This document shows, piece after piece, positions 9,201-19,368 of a stretch of DNA of 22,502 nt (positions are counted from its first letter, which is position 1; each line of letters starts with the position of its first letter). This stretch comes from Thermomucor indicae-seudaticae (lineage: Eukaryota > Mucoromycota > Mucoromycetes > Mucorales > Lichtheimiaceae). The notes under the pieces were generated by a model. The model did no database searches. It saw only the letters and a program-made list of their open reading frames with translations, and was not told the origin of the DNA. The stretch covers positions 1 to 22,502 of the forward strand of contig JSYX01000581.1 in the NCBI GenBank assembly GCA_000787465.1, written 5' to 3'. Position numbers and translations under genes: made by a program.

Positions 9201-11357
9201 TGCAAACATGCTTTTCCGCAAAACCAAGACGAGTCCATCACGGAACGCGTCGTCGTTGATCGTGATAGGATGGATAGCGTCCAGAAGCTGTTCTGCTGTA
9301 GAGTGTGGTAGAAACGACAGGTAATCCAGCGTATCTTTGATCTATGTACACCAGTCAGAGTTCACGTTCTCTCTTGCTATCAGTTGTCTTACGTTTGCAA
9401 GATAAGGTTCAGTAGCTTGAGGACAAGTGGATACGATTCTCTGCAACAGGTCTAAAAAGCTTGTAGCGGCAGGAGATCGAGATATAATGCGAGAAGTGAT
9501 CTGCTCCAGGACCTCGGCGCGAATGGGGTCGTGCAACTGTGGGGTGGACCCGGTTTAGTGGCGGCGGCATCAATAACAGCTTCATCCCCTCCCATACCTG
9601 GAACATCCGTACTAAGACGTCCACCCCAAGAGCGGCCACTTTATCCATGGGGCCATCGTTGTTTCCGTTAGCCTTTTTCGCCGCTGCTGCTGCTATATCA
9701 GAACAATGACAACGCGCTCTGATGATAAACGCAGGCTTACTCGATGTCCTTGGCCAACCTGCTTGACTGCAAGCAGTATCAATGAGAAGCATGGCCAGCT
9801 GGGCAAGCGGTTGGATCACTTGGTCCCATCCATTGGCAGACTTGTTGGCGATGTCCAGCATCACGCTTCGAACGATGTCTTGGTCAGTTTGTACATAATC
9901 TAATGGTTTTCTTTCTTCGTCAGCCCCACTTTCTTGCAAGTTATTATTATTCCCAGCTAGTACGATTACCTGATAACCAAGCGCATTTCTTGATCTTTTC
10001 ATTGTCCTTGTAAATTGATATAATGGACCCCTTCAGCAGATCAAAGACCTGTGAAATGATATAGTAAGACACGCAACTGTTATTTGCACAGTTCTCTCTT
10101 ACTTACCGGTTCTTCCAAGCGGTGTATCCTCACAACCGATAGCAAGCATGCGACGATAAATGTTTCGTATAAATACATCTTGTTGCTGCGAGCGTATTTT
10201 ACAAGCTCATTCCCCAGCTCCTGTGTGCGTGTGTGTGATGTAAATAATCGCCATAAGGCTTGATCCATAGGGAACCATACCTGATCTTGCTTAATAGCAA
10301 AAGACATATGCAGCATCACTGTTCCTTCCATTCTAACACGGCTGGAATAGAGTCAGTGCTCATTATTGTAACCCATGAAATCATATGATTACCTGGTATC
10401 CTGCAACCTTGATGTACCGAAACTCTCACAGATACCACTCAAGATGGCTCGTTTATATCCCTGATGCACCCACCCTATGAGACGCTCCCCAGCCCAGGAC
10501 GAAAAGAAAAAGCTCCCGTGTACCTACCTTTCTCGACAGCAATAATATCTGGTAGACAAAGGGCGGTGTCTCCTCGACATCCAAATGCGCCAACTGCCTG
10601 TTTATTATCCGCAATGAGTTGGCCCAGGCAGGATATCGGGGTGCGTACTACCTACCTGATCAAGCGCTTGGCGACGAGTTCCAGCTGGGGCGTTGTAAGT
10701 TCCATATCATTGAAGGCGGATGCGAGCGCCACAGCGACTTGCGGATGCCAGTCATGATCGCACAAGCGACTCAAGATATCTTGTACCTTGTCACGCTCAG
10801 CGTTTTTCATTGAAACGATATTCCATGATTTGACAAGGAGTTCGAATAGACGCGGGTGTACCACTTTATGCTCCAGAAAACCCGCCACGATTTGCAACGA
10901 GGCTTCGTAAAGCATTGCCGTATCAAGAGTCTCTAGCTCTGGCAATAACGTATTGATTAAGTTTGTGGCTGTGGTTGTGGATGGCGGTGGGTTTTGACAT
11001 AGCCTACATACATCCTTGACTACGTTAGGTATCATCAACACTGTGCATGATGGACGTACCAGGCTATTATAGCTTTAAGAAGCGTGAATCTTCGCGCTGT
11101 TGCTTCCTCGCTTCCTGGAGGAGAACCATTGAGTATGGCTTGGACAAAGACGAGTGGATCAACATCGTCGTAAGGTGTGCTTGCCCAGAGGCAATTCTCG
11201 ATCGAGTCTGAAAGCTAACAACAATGTTTGTTTGAGCCCTATGATGCGATCTCGTCATCCTTTGGGTGCATACATCTTTTAATGACTGGGTGTCGAGAAA
11301 ACGAACAAGTTCATTCCGCTTTGATTGGTTTTGTAATGCTACTGCGGTGGCGTCCAT
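6257..11357 (-). CDS. FANCI: Fanconi anemia group I protein homolog (FANCI)
   Basis: Partner of FANCD2 in the ID2 complex, which is monoubiquitinated and clamps DNA at interstrand crosslinks in the nucleus. Exons 5' to 3': 11357-11274, 11214-11060, 11003-10656, 10597-10528, 10460-10393, 10341-10281, 10220-10107, 10048-9970, 9899-9759, 9692-9598, 9536-9393, 9341-9199, 9138-9014, 8955-8489, 8428-8302, 8246-8071, 8004-7876, 7825-7643, 7571-7112, 7052-6871, 6812-6618, 6562-6257. Phase holds throughout, giving 1283 aa (human 1328). Matches to human FANCI run end to end: [13 protein letters not shown] (N-terminus), [26 protein letters not shown] then LDGRK with the ubiquitination-site lysine K507 (human K523), [10 protein letters not shown], and C-terminal [12 protein letters not shown] and [10 protein letters not shown]. 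The start is the ATG whose product aligns with the human N-terminus; an in-frame ATG at 11423 is less likely. Intron 6563-6617 appears to be GC-AG. Weak points are the donors at 9758 and 9013 and the acceptor at 9900 (9933 is an in-frame alternative). Confidence 0.92.
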
Positions 11358-11471
11358 GGAGTGAGGAAATATCGCGCGTTTGGCGGGGCCGTGCGCGTCT
11401 CTGAATTTTCGGACCTGATCCAAAAGTTCGCGTCGCGCCTCGTCTCCTGTTTTTTCTCTCTCTTTTACGCC
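11358..11471. promoter_or_regulatory. Bidirectional promoter between FANCI and SMC1
   Basis: Only 114 bp separate the two divergent start codons. The segment is GC-rich on the FANCI side, pyrimidine-rich toward SMC1 and has no TATA box. It holds TTTGGCGG at 11379-11386, a fit to the E2F consensus TTTSSCGS, preceded by GCGCG. GTTCGCG at 11426-11432 is, on the other strand, one base off the SBF/MBF element CRCGAAA. Both factor types drive G1/S genes in fungi and animals, which fits a repair clamp and a cohesin subunit. Binding is inferred, not shown. Confidence 0.6.
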
Positions 11472-14400
11472 ATGGGACGACTTGTGCGCCTAGAGACAGA
11501 AAACTTTAAATCGTATAAAGGATGCCAGACCATTGGTCCGTTTCACAAGTTTACGAGTGTCATTGGGCCGAATGGATCGGGTGAGTGAATGACCCCTCCT
11601 CCCTCAAGCATGGCGATCTACTCTTACCCCCACTCATCGATCGTTTAACACAGGAAAGTCCAACCTTATGGACGCCATTTCCTTTGTCTTGGGCGTAAAC
11701 TCGTCGCATTTACGGTCTCAAAATCTCAAGGACATGATTTACCGACCGAGCGCTCTGGAAGACGGCCTAACAACAACAAGCACGATCGCCGAGACAGGCC
11801 ACACGCCACGCCGGGCACACGTCATGTTAGTGTATGAAAATGCGCGGGGACAAGAAATACGATTCAAGCGTACGATCTATGAGAGCCAGGGCCAGTCTGA
11901 ATATGCCATCAATGACCGGAAGGTGAGCTATGCCGAGTACAATGCTGCGCTCGAAAAGGAGAATATCCTGGTCAAGGCCAAGAACTTTTTGGTTTTTCAA
12001 GGCGATGTGGAGTCCGTCGCCAGCCAGAACGCGAACGACTTGACCCGTCTGATTGAGCAGATAAGCGGGTCCTGGGAATTCAAGGAACAGTACGATCAGC
12101 TGAAGCTGGCCCAGGAGCGCGCGGTCGAGAACAGCACCCATGCTTTCAACCGTAAACGAGGCGTGATGTCTGAGATTAAGCAGTACAAGGAGCAGAAACG
12201 CGAAGCGGAGAAGTTTGAGCGCCTGGTCAAGGAGCGACAGCAACTTGTCGTGCGGTACATGCTCTGGAAGCTGTATCATGTCGAAGCCCGGATTGCTGAG
12301 CTTGAGGCGCAAAAGGATGAGAAACGCATGGCTGCGGATGGAGCCGCTGGTGATCAGGTTGGTTTGTCTTGCTCACTTGTAGAGGGGACAAAATCTGATG
12401 GAATAATTGTACAGCTCCATCTGGAAAAAGAGTTCAAGGAAGCCAGGAAAAAGCAAGCTTTGATGCATAAAGAACGCACAGCGAATGAATTGAATATCAA
12501 AAAGTTAAAAAAGAGCTTGGAGCAACAGGTTACTTCAAGGAGATGGGCTTTTCTTTGGCATGATACTGATATCGTCGAGAAACGTTTTCTAGCGCCCTGA
12601 AGCGATTGCTAGGAATGAAAAGATTGCCTTTCTTGAAAAGAGGCTCGAACAGACTACAAAGACGGCCGAGAGACTGAAACGGGATCATGATAAGCAGGTA
12701 TTCATAACAGTTATCAAGTAAAAAGCTGTGGGATTGTCGTCTGATTTGATTAGGTCCAAGTGTTGGAAGGATTGCAGCAAAGCTTGAAACATATCCAAAA
12801 GGCAGCCGAAGCGTATGAAGGTACATTTATATAGTAAATGGGTGGAATGAGGCATGCGTCAACTGAATAATAAAATAATAGCTTCCTTACCGGAGACCGG
12901 ATTGATCAAGGAGCCAGCGTTGAACGCAGAGCAGGTTGAAGAGTACGAAAGACTGTAGGTATTATATCGCCCTATGGATCAGTGCGCGATGTGATTAATG
13001 ATCTGGTTTGCATAACAGAAAGCAGCAAGTGAGTATTCGAGCTGTGGCAGAAAACGAGCAATTGGAGAACCTGCGGCGACAACAGCGAGCACAAGAAGAG
13101 ATTGTGAAGCGATTGGCATCCAAACTTGACGAGCTCAAGACGAGGCAATCGCAGCTTCAGGAAGATGAACGGCAGCTTCTGGAAGACGGGACCGCGCTCA
13201 CGAACGAGGCTCAAAAGCTGAGTGATTTGCTTGAAAACCGTAAGCGGGATTTGGCAGCACTCCAAGAAGAACGCCGGACGATTCAGTAAGTAACAATAAA
13301 TCGATCGAAACAACTAGTATATGCTTATTGCTTTATAGCGAACGCGAGGTCTTGCTGAACGAGAAACTCCAAGAAACATTGACCAAATTGATGGAAGCCA
13401 AGGTGGACGAACGAGAGTCGGCGAAGGAAGCCAAATTTAAAGAGTCTCTTGCGACCATGAAACAGATCTTTCCTGGTGAGCTCCTGTGTTAGCAGTATGA
13501 TATATCCATGACTCACCAAAGATTATCCAGGTGTGCATGGCAAATTGGTGGATCTTTGTCGGCCAACACAACGCAAGTATGAGGTCGCTGTTGCAACGGC
13601 TCTAGGTCGAAATCTTGATTCGATCGTAGTGGATGACCAGAAAACAGCGATCGACTGTATCCAGGCAAGTGTTGGAAAGTGTTTGCATATCTTGGCATAA
13701 GCGTTCTGATACGGGCGGATCTAGTATATGCGTGACCAGCGCATTGGTACTGCCATGTTCTTGCCGCTAAATACGTTGACTGTTGCACCCATTAACGACC
13801 GGTTCCGGAACTATACCCGGGGTGCACGGCTAGTTTCTGATGTTGTTAGCTGTGATAGTCGGTATGAACGTGTGATTCAATATGCGTGCGGCAACACGTT
13901 GGTCTGCGATACGCTTCAGATTGCAAAGAAAATATGCTACGAAAATAATGAAGATGTTCGAGGTTTGTTAGGCGCTGGAATACTTTCTCTACTTACTATA
14001 TTGTTAATAAGAGAGATCACGCAGCCGTGACCCTGGATGGCATCGTGATTCATCGAAACGGTCTTATCACAGGTGGACAAAGTGGTACTGACTTGCAGAC
14101 CCGTTGGCAGCAGCACGATGTAGATGGTGAGTCTGGCCCTACATCCAGCATAAAGAAGACATGCTTACACACGTTTGACAGCATTGGTGCGCACAAAGGA
14201 CAAACTTTTAAAAGAACTGAATAGTCTTAGTAAAAGCAAGCGTATGGGCAACGCGGAAGAGCAGGCCAAGAGCGACTGCATGGGTTTGGAAAGCCAGTTG
14301 AATGTTCTGAAAGATGAAATAGTAAGTTTGCTCTGGAACTTTTGGATCCAACGCTGCTCTTATCCACTGTATTAGACCACTGCGGAGCGCAAGTTGGCCG

Positions 14401-16204
14401 ATTGCCGCAATGAATACCAGTACATATCAAATGAGCTGCAAAAGGGAGAGGCCGAGTTGGCAGAGGTAAGCTACTGGCCGATTTTACGCAAAATTATATC
14501 TGCAACAACTTTTGGTATAGGCAAATCAACGGTTGAACAGCTCGATGGCCAGCGTGACAGCAGCGGAAAACTATATCTTTTCGATTGAGGACGAGATCTT
14601 TGCGGATTTCTGCGGACGTATTGGCGTGAGCAATATCCGAGAGTACGAGTCAATGCGGTTTGGGTTATCTGACCAAGTGATGGAGCAACGGACGCAGTTT
14701 GCGGTGCAAAGGTCACGCGTAGAGACACAGATATCGTTTGAAAATGAACAGCTCGCGGAGCTCGAGGAACGGTTGCGGAAACTGGAGCAATTGTACAACG
14801 AAGATACGAGCGAGCTGGAACAGCTCAGAAGGGGAGCGTCTGCGGCAACGGAACGGATTCAAGAGACGAAGCAAAAGATCAAAGAATTGGAGGCGAGGGT
14901 GAAGGAGCAAACAGCGCTTGAGGACGAACAACGCGATGTGGTTGTCGCCCAGCTCCGACAAGAGCTGGAACGCAAAGGCAAAAATGTGGAGGCGTATTTG
15001 AAGGAGGTTGCGAAAGTGGAAGCCGAAGCTGAGAAAGCCGAGGCTGAGCGGGTATCGTTGTTCCGCAAGTGCAAACTAGAGGATATTGAGTTACCTTTGA
15101 GCCGAGGAAGCATGGAAGATATTATTATCGATGAGGGCAGCATGGTATGTACAGAATGCCTCCATCCAGTTCATTGGGATAAAGGTTAATGCGTGTTTAA
15201 TAACAATAGACCCAGCAAAGTGGTACAAGCTCCATGGATGTGGACGAGCCATCGCAAATGTCGATTGCTTCGACTGCTTGGACTGTAGAAGTAGACTATG
15301 ATAATAACCTCCCTGATGAACTTCGGCAAGATGGAAGTATAGAGCGCGACAAGGAGTTCAAGGAAGAACTCAAGCGAAGAGCTGATGAAATCGATAAAAT
15401 GGCACCGAACCTCAAGGCGATTGATCGACTGGAAGGCGTAGAGCAACGATTAAGAGAGGTCGAAGAAAGCTTTGAGAATGCCAGAAGGGCTGCGAAGAAA
15501 GCCAAGAATGATTTCGAAAAGGTCAAGCAACAGAGGTAGATATAGCAGCAGGATATTCATGATTGCGTGGATGAACTTACATGCATGCTAGGTATAAGCG
15601 GTTCTATGATGCGTTCAGTCATATATCGGAACGGATAGACCAAGTCTACAAAGACTTGACAAAGAGCGAGACCTTTCCGTTGGGTGGCACTGCTTATTTG
15701 AGCTTGGAGGATTCGGACGAACCCTATCTACATGGGATCACGTATCATGCTATGCCACCGATGAAACGGTTCCGGGATATGGACCAGCTGTCGGGCGGTG
15801 AGAAGAGTATCGCTGCTTTAGCGTTGCTGTTTGCGATACACAGGTTTTGTTATTTGTCTGATGGATGATCGATCTTGCTGTGTTCTCATCATTTTTGTGT
15901 TTATAGCTACCAGCCGTCCCCGTTCTTTGTACTGGACGAGGTAGACGCGGCATTGGATAATACGAATGTGGTCAAGATCGCAAACTACATCCGAAAACAT
16001 GCGAGCGAAACATTCCAGTTTATCGTGATTTCGCTGAAAAACTCATTATATGAAAAAGCACAGAGCCTTGTGGGCATCTATCGCGATCAGGAGGCTCACT
16101 CTAGCAAGACCTTGACTCTGATGGTAAAGTTGCAGACGAGTTAGTCCTATTACACTTTGAGGCTAATGCCGTGTCTTTGGTAGCTGGAGCCCTATCAAGA
16201 TTAG
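11472..16204 (+). CDS. SMC1: Cohesin subunit SMC1
   Basis: Structural-maintenance-of-chromosomes ATPase that pairs with SMC3 and a kleisin to form the cohesin ring. Exons: 11472-11580, 11654-12357, 12415-12528, 12593-12697, 12754-12820, 12882-12954, 13019-13285, 13339-13475, 13531-13664, 13725-13962, 14025-14126, 14182-14321, 14376-14465, 14521-15144, 15210-15535, 15592-15843, 15907-16123, 16184-16204. Phase is consistent, giving 1239 aa (human SMC1A 1233). Walker A GPNGSGKSN (32-40) follows [10 protein letters not shown]. Then come an N-terminal coiled coil, a hinge (about 525-670, with [14 protein letters not shown] and [11 protein letters not shown]), a return coiled coil, the ABC signature LSGGEK (1143-1148) and Walker [14 protein letters not shown] with D1171/E1172. 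[10 protein letters not shown] and AAPNLKAI-like segments set SMC1 apart from SMC3. The last exon is seven codons and supplies LEPYQD, matching the family's terminal LTKYPD. Intron 13665-13724 has a GC donor. Intron 12358-12414 is 57 nt with no in-frame stop, so retention would add 19 residues. Confidence 0.95.
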
Positions 16205-16277
16205 TCAAGCATGACGGAAAAAAAATTGCTGTGAATCCATGATTTACTTGATAGTACTCAGTAGCTACTGTAAAAGT

Positions 16278-16283
16278 AATAAA
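16278..16283 (+). terminator. Possible polyadenylation signal of SMC1
   Basis: AATAAA lies 74 nt after the SMC1 stop codon, before the next gene's leader. The placement is right for a 3'-end signal, but the hexamer alone is weak evidence. Confidence 0.35.
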
Positions 16284-16496
16284 TTCGACATGATGTCATG
16301 CATGGGCCAAATATGGTAATTGTCCCTTTTGTTTTTGGGTCTGCCCTTCTGTTTGGCTCAGTCTTTGCTTTCTTTTCTTTCTAAAGTTTGCGTTCAGTTA
16401 CGATAACTTCACGTTGTCAGTGAGAAGGACCCCGCCTACATAAGAACGGTTTACCTGTGGGAGCATTCCACAGGGAGGAGGACTTGTTGCTTCGAA

Positions 16497-17875
16497 ATGA
16501 CCACACACCATGGGCTTCATACTGTGAACGACCTCAAGAACCGAGAAAGAACAGGGGACGTGACACGAGTCTTTGTTGGCAACGCAAGTTTATTTAGTCC
16601 AGTCATTGTATAGAGCTCAAGTGGGGGGAGAAAGTCGGTAATAATGCTTGATAGGATATCTCTCTACCTTCAATAGCTTCCATTTCGAGTACGGTGGCAA
16701 GATCTCAAAGACCTGTTCCGTAAAGCGGGCCCTGTCGTACGCGCAGAGGTAGCGCTTGGCGAACATAATCGATCCAAAGGCCATGGTACAGTCTTGTATG
16801 CGACCGTCGAGGACGCCCAGAAAGCCATCGGCATGTTGCATGGTTACAAATGGCATGGTCGTGTACTGCAAGTCCGAGAAGATTGTAAACCGCCAGCGTC
16901 AATAATGCATGAGGTATATGTTGTAGACCAGAGAGTGGAGACTGGGAAATTGACGATGATAATAGTCTCGAGCACGGCAATTATTCGTGAGCAATGTGAT
17001 TATCGACGCAATATATATCTCTCTCTCGAATGAATGATGTTCTTATTGTTTTGCAGCTGCCTTTTCATGCCCGGTGGCAGGATGTAAAAGACTTGTTCCG
17101 GAAAGCAGGCAAGATCTTGCGAGCCGATGTGATGAAAGGATGCGATGGTCGAAGCCGGGGTTTCGGTACTGTTTTGTTTGCAACTTGTGAGGATGCGAGA
17201 CGAGCCATAGGTGATTAAGAGAAAATACTGTTCCCGTATTATCATTTAATCGGTTGTATTTGTCAGCAATGTACAATGGGTATATATACGAGGGCTGCCA
17301 GCTGCGTGTGCGATTCGACAAGTATGCGTTACAACATGTAACGCCTGGTTATTATTATTCTTCTTCTCAACAGCACTCTTTGGCGCAACTACTACAGCTG
17401 TTCTCATTACCTCCCCGCCCGGGTTATCTTGCAACGGAAACCGTCTTCAATCAGACTGCTGCTGTTCATGAACCAACCGTAGTCAGTAGTACCTTGCCGT
17501 TTATAAGGCCTTCTTCTGACAGAACTGGTAAGCTTATGATAGACACAGCTAAGCTGTATTAATGATCTGGACTGCTACACTGAAGATAATGTGGACCCTT
17601 CCGCTCACGTCTTGCTCACGAAACGACCTGATTCCTTGCCATCCTTACTTCAGCCGCCTATATCCAGCGCTCACTACAGCAGTATGACACTGTTTACACC
17701 GCCTTCTAATGCTGCTATTGCACCAGACGTCAATGTGGCAGCAAATGTCATACACAGGATGAGTTTTAGAGAAGAAGAATCAGCTGATCTGATATGGGGC
17801 AAATCACCCCAAGCGACGACTCTGTTATTAACTGCACCGCATGTTTGGGAACCATTGGACGGATTCAAGAATTAG
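16497..17875 (+). CDS. Two-RRM RNA-binding protein, Gbp2/Hrb1-like
   Basis: Likely nuclear mRNA-binding protein; the Gbp2/Hrb1 proteins of yeast act in mRNA export surveillance. Exons: 16497-16583, 16677-16913 (or to 16934), 17057-17210, 17267-17527, 17586-17875, giving 342 or 349 aa. RRM1 has RNP2 VFVGNLPF, then WQDLKDLFRKAGPVVRAEV and RNP1-like GHGTVLYA. RRM2 has LPFHARWQDVKDLFRKAG and RNP1 RGFGTVLFA. The WQDLKDLF and VxRADV wording is typical of Gbp2-type RRMs. RNP2 of RRM1 is rebuilt only if intron 1 (16584-16676) uses a GCAAGT donor. The second donor is uncertain: GTATAT at 16914 is the better site, while GTGGAG at 16935 keeps the RRM2 first strand EVYVVD. The roughly 180-residue C-terminus is Ser/Pro/Gln-rich and holds neither the third RRM nor the RS/RGG region of the yeast proteins. 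Confidence 0.8.
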
Positions 17876-18010
17876 CAGCAATAAGGAAGCGTATACAAGC
17901 TTCATTATCTAGTATACTACCAGCCGTGGGCTTCGCCAACAAGTGTATCATGCGAGCTTTCTAAATGTATCCAATATCTTTTTTTCCGTATAGTTAGCGT
18001 ACTTCATCGT

Positions 18011-18016
18011 AATAAA
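18011..18016 (+). terminator. Possible polyadenylation signal of RRM gene
   Basis: AATAAA lies 136 nt after the RRM-gene stop codon in the 339-nt gap before the phosphatase gene. That gap otherwise holds only the TATA-like element at 18151-18158. Confidence 0.35.
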
Positions 18017-18150
18017 TTATGTTGTAGAGTATATGCAAGCAGCTAGGTTGATGTCAGTTAGTCGAAAGTAGTCTGTCAGTCGCCAGTCGTCGATTGTCAT
18101 GGATACAGGTCGTCCTGTCGAAATCGTTGACCACAAGAACGGAATAAACA

Positions 18151-18158
18151 TATAAATA
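18151..18158 (+). promoter_or_regulatory. TATA-like box upstream of MDP-1
   Basis: TATAAATA lies 57 nt before the MDP-1 start codon, a normal distance for a short fungal leader. It is the only strong TATA match in this intergenic gap. Confidence 0.45.
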
Positions 18159-18214
18159 TCGCTGTTTCTGCAGCTGAGATTGTCTGCCCGTTTCCACTGT
18201 CTTGTCAAGGTCTA

Positions 18215-19055
18215 ATGACGAAGCAAATCAACGGTCAATTGCCTGAACGCTTACCGAAACTCATTGTCTTTGACTTGGATTACACTGTTTGGCCGACATG
18301 GTAAAAAAAAACAAGTTGGAGCTTTGACACGTGATGTGCATGGAGGGACGATTAAAGCGATCCGTTTTCTCTTACTTAGGATAGATTGCTATTCTGGCAA
18401 GTAAAGGAAAAAGAAGCCAAGTGTTCTACCGACGGTTTGTCTCACTTGAATACTTTATATAGCGCCACCGTATACATATAATGCAGAAAGAAACACTATT
18501 CGAAGCCGGTAAACAAGACAACGCCACCCTTTGATCTATCTATCTAACATTTTGGCAAAAAAACAGCTACGAGGATGAAGAGATCGGATTGTACAGAGAC
18601 ATTCCCGATGTTTTTGCACTGATCAAGTCCATGCCCGATACAAAGATAGCCATTGCATCGCGAACAACCACACCCGAATGGTACTGTATTTCTTGGCCAC
18701 TGTCCAACATTAGTTCTCACGTAAAAAACACAGGGCAATACACGCACTGAAACTGCTGAGGATACCCACGTTGAATAGCACGACCATGTATTCGAATATT
18801 GACTACTTTGAAATTTACCCGAGCAGCAAGATAAAGCACTTTACTGCTCTGACGAACAAGACCGGAATCCCATGCAACCAAATGCTATTCTTCGACGACG
18901 AATGGCGCAACAGGGAGGTCGAAAGCCTTGGAGTCCATTTTGTTCATGTTGATTCAAGGAAGGGGGTCACCATGGATACGTTCATGAATGCCCTGACAAA
19001 GTACTCCTTGTCGTCGCGATATACACAGACGAAACTAGACTTTAGCAAGCATTGA
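18215..19055 (+). CDS. Magnesium-dependent phosphatase 1 (HAD family)
   Basis: HAD-superfamily phosphatase of the MDP-1 type; these proteins dephosphorylate phosphotyrosine and sugar phosphates, including glycated-protein intermediates, in the cytosol. Exons: 18215-18300, 18380-18396, 18463-18508, 18567-18680, 18734-19055, in phase, giving 194 aa (human 176). Motif I is VFDLDYTVWP with nucleophile D20 and acid D22, motif II is ASRTTTPEW, motif III Lys is in SSKIKHF, and motif IV is FFDDEWRN. FDLDYTxWP is diagnostic for MDP-1 within HAD proteins. Exon 2 is a 17-nt microexon encoding most of IDCYS. The intron after it (18397-18462) starts with GCAAGT, because every GT donor nearby shifts phase and hits a stop. 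The C-terminal 30 or so residues after the domain (KYSLSSRYTQTKLDF) are fungal-specific as far as I can tell. It shares no promoter with its neighbours. Confidence 0.9.
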
Positions 19056-19182
19056 TAGAAGTTTACTTTCTTTGACGAGTTGAACTGTATAGAAAAAGGA
19101 GCAATAATAAGTATCTTTGTGATATGAACCGTTACAATGAATAATGCGCTTGGGCAGAGATAATTTTTAAATTCTCTAAATG

Positions 19183-19190
19183 TATAAAAG
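19183..19190 (+). promoter_or_regulatory. TATA box upstream of eIF2 alpha
   Basis: TATAAAAG lies 182 nt before the eIF2 alpha start codon and is a perfect TATA consensus. A transcript starting 30-100 nt downstream would keep a leader of roughly 80-150 nt. The start site itself is not visible. Confidence 0.5.
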
Positions 19191-19218
19191 GTTAACCACA
19201 ACATCAGAGGAAGTCCAA

Positions 19219-19368
19219 ATGCAAACGCGAATTTTCTGTCGGCCGCAGCATCAGTGGCAAAAAAAATTGAGTCACAGAGAGCGCGCACGGAAGGCACACA
19301 AACTTTTGGGAAGTACACTCTCTTGTTTTCCACTTTATAGACCAAAGACATACACATTACTATCATGA
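19219..19368 (+). other. Upstream ORF overlapping eIF2 alpha start codon
   Basis: A 49-codon frame begins at an ATG 146 nt before the main start and ends with a TGA that shares bases with the eIF2 alpha ATG (ATGA at 19365-19368). It begins only 29 nt after the TATA box, so it is translated only if transcription starts close to the box. Its basic peptide matches nothing I know. It may be an accident of sequence. Confidence 0.3.

Noticed and set aside
10215..10245. GT/CA dinucleotide run in a FANCI intron
   Set aside because: Short (under 20 bases of clean repeat) and inside the polypyrimidine region of an acceptor; ordinary intron sequence.
12020..12160. Possible ATP-site defect or frameshift in SMC1
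   Set aside because: All Walker and signature motifs are intact and every exon junction keeps phase; the gene looks functional.
11827..12312. 161-codon minus-strand frame
   Set aside because: It is the complement of a long SMC1 exon with strong family matches on the plus strand; Leu-rich content reflects antisense of Glu/Lys/Gln codons.
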